Shown here piece by piece: positions 23,448 to 31,400 of a stretch of DNA of 33,911 nt; the stretch's first letter is position 1, and every line of letters starts with the position of its first letter. The position numbers and the translations under genes are program-made. The notes beneath the pieces are model-generated. The model saw only the letters and a program-made list of their open reading frames with translations. It was not told the DNA's origin and made no database searches. This DNA is from Clostridium sp. CAG:413 (GTDB taxonomy: Bacteria; Bacillota; Clostridia; Oscillospirales; Acutalibacteraceae): positions 15,232 through 49,142 of the forward strand of contig FR888228.1 of assembly GCA_000431775.1 (NCBI GenBank), in the 5' to 3' direction.

Positions 23448-25367
23448 ATGCCGAGGATAAACGTGCTTTCAAAGCAGCTTGCGGAGCTTATCGCCGCCGG
23501 CGAGGTTGTTGAGCGCCCCGCCTCGGTAGTCAAGGAGCTGCTGGAGAATTCAATAGACGCAGGGGCGTCCTCTGTGACGGTCGAGATCAAAAACGGCGGA
23601 ATATCCTATATCCGTATCACCGACGACGGCTGCGGCATCGGCAGGGATGATATCCGCAACGCCTTTGTCAGCCACGCCACGAGCAAGATAGCCGAGCCGG
23701 AGGATCTGAATTCCATATTCACCCTCGGCTTCAGAGGCGAAGCCCTCGCAAGCGTCAGCGCCGTTGCCAGAGTTGAAGTAATGACCAGGGCGGACGGCGA
23801 ACAGAGCGGCACGCATTATATCATTGAGAACGGCGAAGAAAAGCTGCTCGATGACGCGGGCTGCCCCAAGGGCACCACGATGATAGTGCGCGACCTGTTT
23901 TATAAGACCCCCGCAAGGATGAAATTCCTGAAGAAAGACGTCACCGAGGCGAACGCCGTTGCGGCGGTCGTCGACCGCATAGCGCTCTCTCACCCAGAGG
24001 TGTCGTTCAGATTTATCCGTGAGGGCAAGCAGACCCTTATCACAAGCGGCAGCGGTGAGCTGCTCGGCTGCATCAGAGAGATATTCGGCAAGGAATTTGC
24101 CTCGGGGCTGATACCCGCCTGCCATGAGGGCAACGGGGTAAAGGTCAGCGGCTATATCTCGAAGCCGACCGCTTCAAGGCCGAACCGCAATATGCAGTTT
24201 TTCTTTATAAACAACAGACTTATCAAGACCGCCACGGGCAGCGCGGCTCTGAGCGAGGGGTATAAGAATTCCATTATGGTCGGCAAATTTCCCGCCTGTG
24301 TGCTCAATATCGAGCTTGACCCGTCGCTTGTGGATGTCAACGTCCACCCCGCCAAGACCGAGGTCAGATTCTCGGATGAGCGGATGATATTCAGCGCGAT
24401 ATTCTATGCCTGCAAGGGCGCGCTCGCAGCGGGAGATACCCCGAAGCAGATGCATCACAGCGCCCCCAAGGTCGATTATTATAAAGCCCCCGAGAAGCGG
24501 GCGGAGCAGCTTCATATACCCGTTCAGCCGAAGCCTCAGGAGTTTTTCGTCCGTACCTCGGTGCAGCCGCAGAGGAGCGAATCGACGGTGATACAGCCCC
24601 GCGCGGCGGTGTTCAGCTCGCCGAAAAACGAGCCCGCTCCCGAGCCTGAGAAGCTCGAGGATATCCTGCTTTCGTCCCCGACAAAAATTCAAACAGCCGA
24701 GGAGATCATCCCCGAGCCTGTCAAGGTCGAGCCGACGGCAATCAATGAACCGAATGTGACGGAGGAGCCGAAAGCTCCCGAGAAGCCTGCGTTTGACGAG
24801 GATGAATTTTCGCTTGTCGGCGAGGCGTTCAAAACCTACATAATGTGCGAATACAAGGGCAAGCTCATCGTAATAGATAAGCACGCCGCCCATGAAAGAA
24901 TAATATACGAGCAGCTCAAGCGCGACAGCGGTGAACGCTCCGCTCAGCTCCTGCTCATGCCCGTGACCGTCACCCTCTCAAAGGAGGAGTACGCCGCCGT
25001 TATCGACAATATCGAGCTTATCAACAGCTCGGGCTTTGAAGTCGAGGATTTCGGCAGCGGCTGCGTGATAGTGCGGGAGTGCCCGATGGAGCTTTCGGCA
25101 GACGATGTTGCCGCCGTTATCGAGGAGATAGCGGGCAGATTCGTCGATAAAAGGCAGGATGTTTCCTTTGAGAAGCTCGACTGGATATTCCATTCCGTCG
25201 CCTGCCGCAGCGCAATCAAGGCGGGCAACTTCACCTCAAGGCTCGAGATGGAGCGCTTCGCAAAGCAGCTCCTTTCAATGCCCGATATCCGTTACTGCCC
25301 CCACGGCAGACCTGTTATGATAGAAATTACCCAAAGAGAGTTGGAGAAGAATTTTGGCAGAGTCTAA
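23448..25367 (+). CDS. mutL: DNA mismatch repair protein MutL (endonuclease type)
   Basis: The 639-aa protein couples MutS to strand removal. The GHKL ATPase has ENSIDAGA (33-40), DDGCGIG (59-65), HATSKI (76-81) and TLGFRGEALAS (92-102). A Pro/Glu-rich linker (about 330-450) joins it to the dimerisation domain. That domain carries DKHAAHERIIYE (477-488), the DxHAxxERxxxE endonuclease motif of MutL from bacteria without MutH. ACRSAIKAG and CPHGRP, also part of the metal site, are present. AAAGGAGTG precedes the ATG. The end overlaps miaA by 14 bases. No mutH was found in the window, consistent with nicking by MutL itself. Confidence 0.97.
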   Translation: MPRINVLSKQLAELIAAGEVVERPASVVKELLENSIDAGASSVTVEIKNGGISYIRITDDGCGIGRDDIRNAFVSHATSKIAEPEDLNSIFTLGFRGEALASVSAVARVEVMTRADGEQSGTHYIIENGEEKLLDDAGCPKGTTMIVRDLFYKTPARMKFLKKDVTEANAVAAVVDRIALSHPEVSFRFIREGKQTLITSGSGELLGCIREIFGKEFASGLIPACHEGNGVKVSGYISKPTASRPNRNMQFFFINNRLIKTATGSAALSEGYKNSIMVGKFPACVLNIELDPSLVDVNVHPAKTEVRFSDERMIFSAIFYACKGALAAGDTPKQMHHSAPKVDYYKAPEKRAEQLHIPVQPKPQEFFVRTSVQPQRSESTVIQPRAAVFSSPKNEPAPEPEKLEDILLSSPTKIQTAEEIIPEPVKVEPTAINEPNVTEEPKAPEKPAFDEDEFSLVGEAFKTYIMCEYKGKLIVIDKHAAHERIIYEQLKRDSGERSAQLLLMPVTVTLSKEEYAAVIDNIELINSSGFEVEDFGSGCVIVRECPMELSADDVAAVIEEIAGRFVDKRQDVSFEKLDWIFHSVACRSAIKAGNFTSRLEMERFAKQLLSMPDIRYCPHGRPVMIEITQRELEKNFGRV

Positions 25368-26292
25368 GATACCTCTGGCTGCGATAGTCGGCCCGACCGC
25401 AAGCGGCAAAACTTCGCTTGCCGTCGCCGTATGCAAGGCGCTCGGCGGTGAGGCCGTCTCATGCGACTCCATGCAGATCTATAAAGGCATGGATATCGCC
25501 ACGGCGAAGCCCACCGAGGCGGAGATGCAGAGGGTGCCGCATCATCTGATCGGCTTCCTTGACCCGAGCGAGCCTTTCAGCGTTGCCGATTACTGCGCTC
25601 TCGCATCCGAAGCGATACGCGATATACATTCGCGCGGCAGGCAGGCCGTCCTTGTCGGCGGCACGGGACTTTATTATTCGTCTCTCGTCGATAACATCGA
25701 GTTTCTGCCCGAGAAATCCGATATCGCTTACCGTGAATTTCTAAAAGAAAGAGCGGAGCGGGAGGGGGCGCAGGTGCTGCTCGACGAGCTTGCCGAGATA
25801 GACCCCAAGGCAGCCTCCGAGCTGCACCCGAATAATCTCGGCCGTGTGATACGGGCGCTGGAGCTTTACCATACCACGGGCAAGACCAAGAGCTTCCAAA
25901 ACGAGGAGTCAAAAAAGACTCCGTCGCCGTTCGATTTGAGGGCGGTGTGCCTTGACGCTCGAGACAGGCAGGTGCTCTATGATCGCATTAATCTGCGTGT
26001 GGAGCTTATGCTTAAAGCCGGTCTTGTCGAGGAGGCAAAAGCCTTTTTTGCCGAGCCTTTGGGCAGGACGGCGAAGCAGGCGATAGGCTATAAAGAGCTT
26101 TACCCGTATTTTGCGGGGGAAAGAACGCTCGACGAATGTGTTGAGCAGCTTAAAATGCAGACCCGCCGCTACGCCAAGCGCCAGTTGACCTGGTTTCGCA
26201 GGGACGAGCGGATAAAATTCCTTTATATAGACGATTACGACACGCCCGACGGGCTGCTAAATGCAGCGCTGGCGGCGCTTCGGGGGGAGTGA
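25354..26292 (+). CDS. miaA: tRNA dimethylallyltransferase MiaA
   Basis: This 312-aa enzyme transfers the dimethylallyl group to A37 of UNN-reading tRNAs, giving i6A37, the substrate of MiaB. It has the P-loop GPTASGKTS (about 10-18), DSMQIYKGMDIATAKP, GGTGLYYSSL and the C-terminal YAKRQLTWFR. The start is TTG 25354, spaced 7 bases from GGAG (25343-25346) and overlapping mutL. Length is as usual (300-320 aa). The mutS-mutL-miaA order is common in bacteria. The following membrane protein gene begins 2 bases after its stop. Confidence 0.96.
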   Translation: MAESKIPLAAIVGPTASGKTSLAVAVCKALGGEAVSCDSMQIYKGMDIATAKPTEAEMQRVPHHLIGFLDPSEPFSVADYCALASEAIRDIHSRGRQAVLVGGTGLYYSSLVDNIEFLPEKSDIAYREFLKERAEREGAQVLLDELAEIDPKAASELHPNNLGRVIRALELYHTTGKTKSFQNEESKKTPSPFDLRAVCLDARDRQVLYDRINLRVELMLKAGLVEEAKAFFAEPLGRTAKQAIGYKELYPYFAGERTLDECVEQLKMQTRRYAKRQLTWFRRDERIKFLYIDDYDTPDGLLNAALAALRGE

Positions 26293-26294
26293 GA

Positions 26295-27536
26295 ATGAAG
26301 CAAAAGGGGATACTTATCAAGGTGCTTTCCGTTCTGGCGGCTTTCATCATTTTCGGCTACTTTGCGGTGCAGATATATGAGATGATAGGCCGCAATTACG
26401 CTACCCGCACCGCTTACATCCAGACCGTCACTGACTCGGTCGACGCCGAGATGTTCGTCATTCGCGACGAGGTGATCCTCGATTCCGGCGGCTCGGGCGT
26501 GATAGTTCCGATAGCCGTCAACGGCGAGAGGGTCAGCAGGGGCAGCGAAATAGCCGCTTCGTTCCCGTCGGAGCAGAGCGCGGAGAATTATTCGCTTCTT
26601 CGTAACCTCAATAAAAAGCTCACCGCTTATAAGAAGATAAGCAGCCAGCTTCGGCTTGCGAATCTCGATATAGACAAGCTGTCTGATGAGATCGACGCCG
26701 ATTTCATCTCAATGCTCAATATGGCATATAACAACGATTATTCCTCCGTTGCCGAGAGCGAGCTTGCCTTCGCAGAGAAGCTCTCGCGTAAGCAAATTTC
26801 GCTCGGTCAGACGGTCGATTGCTCCGAGGCGATAGCTTCGCTCGAGTCTCAGATAGCTTCGCTCTCCGCAAGCAGCACTCCGTCGCGGATAGTCGCGGCA
26901 GAGAGCGCGGGATATTACGTCAGCAACCTCGACGGCTATGAAGGTCTACTGACGGCACAGGGCATTGACTCCCTCACCGCCGAGAGCCTGCAAAACGCCC
27001 TCGACAGTGGCGCAAAGAGCGTGCCCGAGCAGTCGCTCGGCAAGATAATCAGCGGCTACAATTGGTATGTCGCCTGCATTATCGACAATTCCGTGGCTTC
27101 GCAGCTAAAGACAAACGGCAAATGCAAGCTGAAGCTCGGCGATTTGACGGTTGAGACAAGCGTTTACGCCGTCAAGCCCGCCACGGAGGGCAAAAACCTT
27201 GCAATATTCAAGTGCAACCTTATGAATGAGCAGCTTGCGACGCTAAGACGCTTCAGCGGCTCGGTCATACTCAATGAATACACCGGCCTGCGGGTCAGCA
27301 AGGACGCCGTCAGAGTTGATAAGGACGGCGTGACGGGTGTATATGTCAGGCTTGCAAACATCGTTGAATTCAGAGTATTTGATACCCTTTATTCCACTGA
27401 TGAATATATAATTACGGACGAACCCTCGGATTCGGATATCCTCGCAATGAAAAAGAAAGGATATCAATATCTCAAGCTCTATGACGAGGTCTTTGTTTCG
27501 GGAAAGGATCTAAAGGATGGAATGGTTATCGGATGA
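26295..27536 (+). CDS. HlyD-like single-pass membrane protein
   Basis: The 413-aa protein starts MKQKGILIKVLSVLAAFIIF, a short basic tail plus one membrane helix (about 6-26), so most of it should face outward. The layout resembles HlyD/AcrA-type adaptor proteins. A lipoyl-like half-motif lies near 55-85 (IVPIAVNGERVSRGSEIAAS), a helical hairpin at about 90-180, then a return segment near 195-215 (SAGYYVSNLDGYEG) and beta-barrel-like regions. No ABC transporter or outer partner lies nearby. It overlaps the yggS start by 20 bases and precedes sepF and divIVA, which suggests an envelope or division-linked role rather than export, but this is inference. The start ATG 26295 follows GGGGGAG; a GTG at 26289 is less likely. 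Confidence 0.72.
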   Translation: MKQKGILIKVLSVLAAFIIFGYFAVQIYEMIGRNYATRTAYIQTVTDSVDAEMFVIRDEVILDSGGSGVIVPIAVNGERVSRGSEIAASFPSEQSAENYSLLRNLNKKLTAYKKISSQLRLANLDIDKLSDEIDADFISMLNMAYNNDYSSVAESELAFAEKLSRKQISLGQTVDCSEAIASLESQIASLSASSTPSRIVAAESAGYYVSNLDGYEGLLTAQGIDSLTAESLQNALDSGAKSVPEQSLGKIISGYNWYVACIIDNSVASQLKTNGKCKLKLGDLTVETSVYAVKPATEGKNLAIFKCNLMNEQLATLRRFSGSVILNEYTGLRVSKDAVRVDKDGVTGVYVRLANIVEFRVFDTLYSTDEYIITDEPSDSDILAMKKKGYQYLKLYDEVFVSGKDLKDGMVIG

Positions 27537-28242
27537 AGAGAGATTTAAGGCGATAGAAGAGAATCTGATGCTGATTCGCGAGGATATCGCCGAGGCGGCG
27601 CTTGCCGGCGGCAGGCAGCCGAGCGATGTGGCGCTCATGGCGGTCACCAAGACGGTCGAGAGCAGATTCATCAATCACGCCATCGGCTGCGGGATAAACC
27701 TCATCGGCGAGAATAAGGTGCAGGAGTTCCTCGGCAAGGAGCCGGAGCTTGACCTCAGCGCCTGCAAGGCTCACCTGATAGGTCATTTGCAGTCAAATAA
27801 AGTCAAAAAGATAGTTGGCAGGGTCGACACGATACAGTCGGTCGACACGGTCGATATCGCGCGGGAGATAGGCAAGCGCTCGCTCGAGGCGGGGGTCAAT
27901 ACCAATATCCTGCTCGAGGTCAATGTCGGTAATGAGGACAGTAAGTTCGGCTTCACCCCCGAGGAGACCTTCGAGAGGGCGTGCGAAATTGCGGAAATTC
28001 AGGGCGTTTCTGTCAACGGATTGATGTGCGTAGCCCCGATATGCGAAAAAGAGAGCGAAATTCGGTCAATTTTTTCAAATATGCATCAACTGTTTATTGA
28101 CATCCGTGATAAAAAAATAGATAATATTAATATGAGCGTTCTCTCAATGGGAATGTCCGGCGATTACAAACAGGCGATTCTTGAAGGCGCAAATCTCGTG
28201 CGTATCGGCTCGGCGATTTTCGGCGCAAGGATCTACAGATAA
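27517..28242 (+). CDS. yggS: YggS/PLPBP family pyridoxal phosphate homeostasis protein
   Basis: This 241-aa single-domain PLP-binding protein has the alanine-racemase-like barrel without a racemase domain. The PLP lysine is K45 in LMAVTKTV, followed by IGENKVQEF, HLIGHLQSNKVKK, LLEVNVGNEDSKFGF and LSMGMSGDYKQAI, all family hallmarks. It helps control free PLP and amino acid pools; no catalytic activity is firmly assigned. In Bacillus the orthologue ylmE is next to sepF (ylmF), as here (15 bases apart). The ATG at 27517 overlaps the previous gene by 20 bases with GGAAAGG upstream; an internal ATG at residue 18 is a weaker alternative. Confidence 0.94.
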   Translation: MEWLSDEERFKAIEENLMLIREDIAEAALAGGRQPSDVALMAVTKTVESRFINHAIGCGINLIGENKVQEFLGKEPELDLSACKAHLIGHLQSNKVKKIVGRVDTIQSVDTVDIAREIGKRSLEAGVNTNILLEVNVGNEDSKFGFTPEETFERACEIAEIQGVSVNGLMCVAPICEKESEIRSIFSNMHQLFIDIRDKKIDNINMSVLSMGMSGDYKQAILEGANLVRIGSAIFGARIYR

Positions 28243-28257
28243 CAAGGAGGATCAACC

Positions 28258-28746
28258 ATGAATATCAAAGGTTTAGTCAGAAAGTTTATTAACGGCACAG
28301 ACGACGATTATATCGAGAGCGAGGAGCAGGAATACGAGGACGATTTTGATTTCGCCCCCGACCAGTCTCCGCTGCCCGAGCCGCAGATCCATCCCGTCCA
28401 CAGCAGAAGCGAAAAAACCTCCGGCGGGAATGTTGTCAATATCAATTCTTCAAAGAACGCCTCGGGTCAGGTCAAGCCCCACGTCGTTTTCCAAAAGATA
28501 GACAGGTTTGAGGAAGTGGCCGAGGTCGCCGATATACTCAATGAGAAGAGGATCGTTATACTTAACCTTGAGACCTGCCCCAACGACGCTTCACAGAGGA
28601 TAATCGACTTCCTTTACGGCGTCGCATACGCAAATCACGGCGTATTTAAGAAGGTTGCGGGCAGAGCCTACATAATCACCCCCTACAGCGTTCCCGTTAC
28701 CGGCGAGCTGCTTGACGAGATAAGCGGCGGCTCCTCAAATGAATGA
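28258..28746 (+). CDS. sepF: Cell division protein SepF
   Basis: The 162-aa protein has the N-terminal amphipathic membrane-binding helix (MNIKGLVRKFING), an acidic and Pro-rich linker (about 14-75) and the SepF core (about 80-155: VVFQKIDRFEEVAEVADILN, then ILNLETCPNDASQRIIDFLY and YIITPYSVPV). SepF polymerises into arcs, bends the membrane and tethers FtsZ. AAGGAGG precedes the ATG. It follows yggS and precedes divIVA; ylmG and ylmH, which lie between sepF and divIVA in Bacillus, are missing here. Confidence 0.95.
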   Translation: MNIKGLVRKFINGTDDDYIESEEQEYEDDFDFAPDQSPLPEPQIHPVHSRSEKTSGGNVVNINSSKNASGQVKPHVVFQKIDRFEEVAEVADILNEKRIVILNLETCPNDASQRIIDFLYGVAYANHGVFKKVAGRAYIITPYSVPVTGELLDEISGGSSNE

Positions 28747-28767
28747 ACTATTAAGAGAGGATAGGTG

Positions 28768-29952
28768 TTGAAGATGCTTAAACCCGAACAGATAGTCAAT
28801 GCAAAATTTACCCCCGTGAGCAAGGGTACTTACAGCGCCGAGGAGGTTGACGCTTTCCTCAAGACGGTCGCTTCCGAGTATGAGAAGTCGCTTGCCGAGA
28901 AGGCAGAGCTTATCAAGAAGATAAGCATCCTTGCCGACAAGATCGAGAGCTACCGCAGCGATGAGGAAGCCATAAAGCTCGCTCTGCTTGACGCTCATAA
29001 GATGGCTGAATCCGTCAGCAAGACCGCCAAGAATAAGGCGGATGAGACCGTCGCCGAGGCCGAGACCAAGTCAAAGGCGATAGTCGACGGTGCAAACCGC
29101 CAGTCCGCTCAGCTTATCGACGAGGCAAGGGAGCAGGCGAGGGATATTGTCGATAACGCCAAGAATGCCGTTGCTTCTCTTACCGAGAGGGCGCAGAACG
29201 AGACCAACCGTACCATCAACGCGGCCCGCTCCAAGGCCGCCGAGATTATCGCCGCCGCCGAAAACAGAGGCAAGGCGATTATCGGCAACAGCCGTGACGA
29301 ATATACAAAATATATCGCCGCCATTGAGGAGGCGAAGAAGGATGCCGCCATTTTCAAGCAGACTCTTGCGGACCTTTGCCGCAAGGAGCTTGAGCAGGTC
29401 GAGGCTCTGCCCGACGACTGCATCATAGTTGCGGAGGATGTCGGCGACGACGTGCCCCTTTGTGACGAGCCGGCGGCCGAGATAGCCGAGGAGCTGACCG
29501 TTGAGGCAGCTGAAGTTGAAGAGACAGTCGAGGAGAAGCCCGCCGAGCCTACTATCCCCGCTGAGGCAGTCTTTGAGCCGGAAGCCGCCAAAGAGGAGGA
29601 AGCGACGGAAGAATCGGAGCCGGAGCAGCCCGCCGAGGAGGAGATACCTCAGGTAGAGGCAGCGGTCTATGTTCCCGAGCAGCCCAAGGAGGCCGAAGCC
29701 GAGGAACAGGAGATTGAGGAGGATTTTGACGACCTCTTCAGCCTTATTGACAGCACCGATTCCGAGAATATAGCCGCCGATATCGACGATGTGCTCCCCG
29801 AAGCCACCGAGGATGAGGTCGCCGCAGAGGCAGCCGAGGACGAGGAGGAATTTGAGGGCTTCAAGGTTGATCTCGACGAGATAGCCGACGCAGAAGAGGA
29901 CGATGACGATGATGACGACGATATTTCGTCGCTGTTTGACAGCCTCTTTTAA
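28768..29952 (+). CDS. divIVA: DivIVA domain protein with long acidic tail
   Basis: The N-terminal DivIVA membrane-curvature domain is clear (LKPEQIVNAKFTPVSKGTYS then AEEVDAFLKTVASEYEK). It is followed by a long coiled coil (about 30-70 and 85-215, with many A/E/K heptads). A roughly 175-residue very acidic tail then ends in repeated Asp and ISSLFDSLF. About 394 aa is far longer than Bacillus DivIVA (164 aa). The protein marks curved membrane at poles and septa. GAGAGG (28755-28760) best fits TTG 28768; GTG 28765 and ATG 28774 are alternatives, so the start is uncertain by a few residues. It lies between sepF and lspA. Confidence 0.9.
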   Translation: MKMLKPEQIVNAKFTPVSKGTYSAEEVDAFLKTVASEYEKSLAEKAELIKKISILADKIESYRSDEEAIKLALLDAHKMAESVSKTAKNKADETVAEAETKSKAIVDGANRQSAQLIDEAREQARDIVDNAKNAVASLTERAQNETNRTINAARSKAAEIIAAAENRGKAIIGNSRDEYTKYIAAIEEAKKDAAIFKQTLADLCRKELEQVEALPDDCIIVAEDVGDDVPLCDEPAAEIAEELTVEAAEVEETVEEKPAEPTIPAEAVFEPEAAKEEEATEESEPEQPAEEEIPQVEAAVYVPEQPKEAEAEEQEIEEDFDDLFSLIDSTDSENIAADIDDVLPEATEDEVAAEAAEDEEEFEGFKVDLDEIADAEEDDDDDDDDISSLFDSLF

Positions 29953-29977
29953 TAAATAACCGATTAGTGAGGTCAAT

Positions 29978-30469
29978 ATGTTTCAAGCGATATCTCTTGC
30001 AGTCATAGCGGCTCTGACGGTCATTGATCGCCTGACCAAATATGCGGCGGTCACCTCCGTTAAGCCGAACGGACCGTTCAAATTCCTTTTCGGTCTGTTT
30101 CAGCTCAGGTATGTTGAGAATACCGGCGCGGCGTTCAGCTCGTTTTCGGATAACACCGTGTTGCTCACCGTCTTTACCGTGCTCATTCTCATCGTCTGTC
30201 TCGTGCTGCTGATGATACGCAGGATAAAGCCCGTTTTCCCCAACATCTGCCTTGTGCTTATTGTTGCGGGCGGGCTGGGCAACGTGATAGACCGTGTTCT
30301 CTACGGCTATGTCATTGATTTCATCGAGCCGCTTTTCATGGATTTTGCTGTGTTCAATTTTGCGGATTGCTGCATCACCGTCGGCGCATTCATGCTCATC
30401 GGCTACGAAATATACGGCCTCATCCGTGATAAGAGCAGTAAAAAAGATCATAATGACACAGAGCATTAA
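29978..30469 (+). CDS. lspA: Lipoprotein signal peptidase (signal peptidase II)
   Basis: The 163-aa membrane aspartyl protease removes the signal peptide of lipidated prolipoproteins. Four hydrophobic segments are visible (about 3-17, 60-80, 88-103 and 132-150). Conserved motifs are DRLTKYAA, VENTGAAFS, GNVIDR (102-106), VIDFIE with the catalytic D114, and FNFADCCI with the catalytic D130. The tail is hydrophilic. A GAGG ribosome site precedes the ATG. Its end overlaps the pseudouridine synthase gene by 17 bases, the same lspA-rluD pairing as in Bacillus (lspA-ylyB). Confidence 0.96.
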   Translation: MFQAISLAVIAALTVIDRLTKYAAVTSVKPNGPFKFLFGLFQLRYVENTGAAFSSFSDNTVLLTVFTVLILIVCLVLLMIRRIKPVFPNICLVLIVAGGLGNVIDRVLYGYVIDFIEPLFMDFAVFNFADCCITVGAFMLIGYEIYGLIRDKSSKKDHNDTEH

Positions 30470-31400
30470 TTCAATCGAATACGGCGAGCCTGTCAGCTTT
30501 GCCGTCGAGCCGAGCGATGACCTTGTTCGGCTTGATAAAACTCTGTCGCAGGCTCTCAGCGAGTATTCCCGCTCTTTTGTGCAGGGGCTGTTTGCCGACG
30601 GACTTGTGATGTGCAACGGCAGACAGGTTCAAAAGAATCATAAGCCGAGGCAGGGCGATATCGTCAGCTTCACCGTGCCCGAGCCGAAGGAGCTTTCGGT
30701 CAGGGCAGAGGATATCCCTCTTAATATAATGTATGAGGACGGCGACCTGCTCGTGGTCAATAAGCCGCAGGGCATGGTCGTTCACCCCGCGCCGGGTAAC
30801 TATGAGGGCACCCTCGTCAACGCACTTTTGTGGCATTGCAAGGGCAACCTTTCGGGGATAAACGGCGTTATCCGCCCCGGCATTGTCCACCGCATTGATA
30901 AGGATACGAGCGGGCTGCTGCTCGTTGCCAAGACCGATGCGGCTCATGCCTCGCTTGCTCAGCAGATAAAGGAGCACTCGCTCGACCGTGAATACAGAGC
31001 CGTTATCTGCGGTAAGCTCAAAGAGAAGAGCGGCGTTGTGGACGCCCCGATAGGCAGGAGCACCGCCGACAGAAAGAAAATGTGTGTCACCGACAAGAAT
31101 TCCAAAAACGCAGTCACCCATTATGAGGTGCTCGAGGAATTCAGCGGCTATTCCTTTGTGCGTCTGAAGCTCGAGACGGGCAGGACGCACCAGATAAGAG
31201 TTCATATGGCTTATCTCGGTCACCCCGTTGCGGGCGACCCGCTCTATGGCTCAAAGGATCGCTTCGGGATGCTCCGTGGGCAGTGCCTCCATGCGGGGCT
31301 TATCGGCTTCACTCACCCGACAACGGGGGAGAGGATACGTCTTGAAGCGCCGCTGCCCGAGTATTTCACAAACTTCCTCAGGAGAATAAAACAGTTATGA
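30453..31400 (+). CDS. RluA/RluD family pseudouridine synthase
   Basis: The 315-aa enzyme turns uridine into pseudouridine in RNA, most likely 23S rRNA. An S4 RNA-binding domain (about 22-75, RLDKTLSQALSEYSRSFVQG) precedes the catalytic domain with HRIDKDTSGLLLVAK (146-160), in which D149 is the catalytic aspartate. ETGRTHQIRVHMAYLGHPVAGDP, here about residues 245-267, is the second family block. The start ATG 30453 lies inside lspA, giving translational coupling; the longer in-frame frame from 30294 is lspA shadow. The product matches Bacillus YlyB in context. The exact rRNA site cannot be told from sequence. Confidence 0.93.
   Translation: MTQSINSIEYGEPVSFAVEPSDDLVRLDKTLSQALSEYSRSFVQGLFADGLVMCNGRQVQKNHKPRQGDIVSFTVPEPKELSVRAEDIPLNIMYEDGDLLVVNKPQGMVVHPAPGNYEGTLVNALLWHCKGNLSGINGVIRPGIVHRIDKDTSGLLLVAKTDAAHASLAQQIKEHSLDREYRAVICGKLKEKSGVVDAPIGRSTADRKKMCVTDKNSKNAVTHYEVLEEFSGYSFVRLKLETGRTHQIRVHMAYLGHPVAGDPLYGSKDRFGMLRGQCLHAGLIGFTHPTTGERIRLEAPLPEYFTNFLRRIKQL

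Noticed and set aside
28441..28746. Possible fusion or truncation of SepF because of the long linker
   Set aside because: The core domain and the N-terminal helix are both intact, and linker length varies widely in SepF proteins.
29860..29952. Asp-codon repeat near the end of divIVA as a tandem repeat array
   Set aside because: It is a short run of Asp codons within an intact reading frame, not a spaced repeat array or CRISPR.
29071..29976. 301-residue Leu/Gly-rich minus-strand frame opposite divIVA
   Set aside because: It mirrors the Glu/Ala codons of the DivIVA coiled coil and tail. The hydrophobic look is a by-product, not a membrane protein.
30294..30452. Upstream in-frame extension of the pseudouridine synthase
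   Set aside because: This segment lies inside lspA in another frame and is Ser-rich; the S4 domain begins shortly after ATG 30453.
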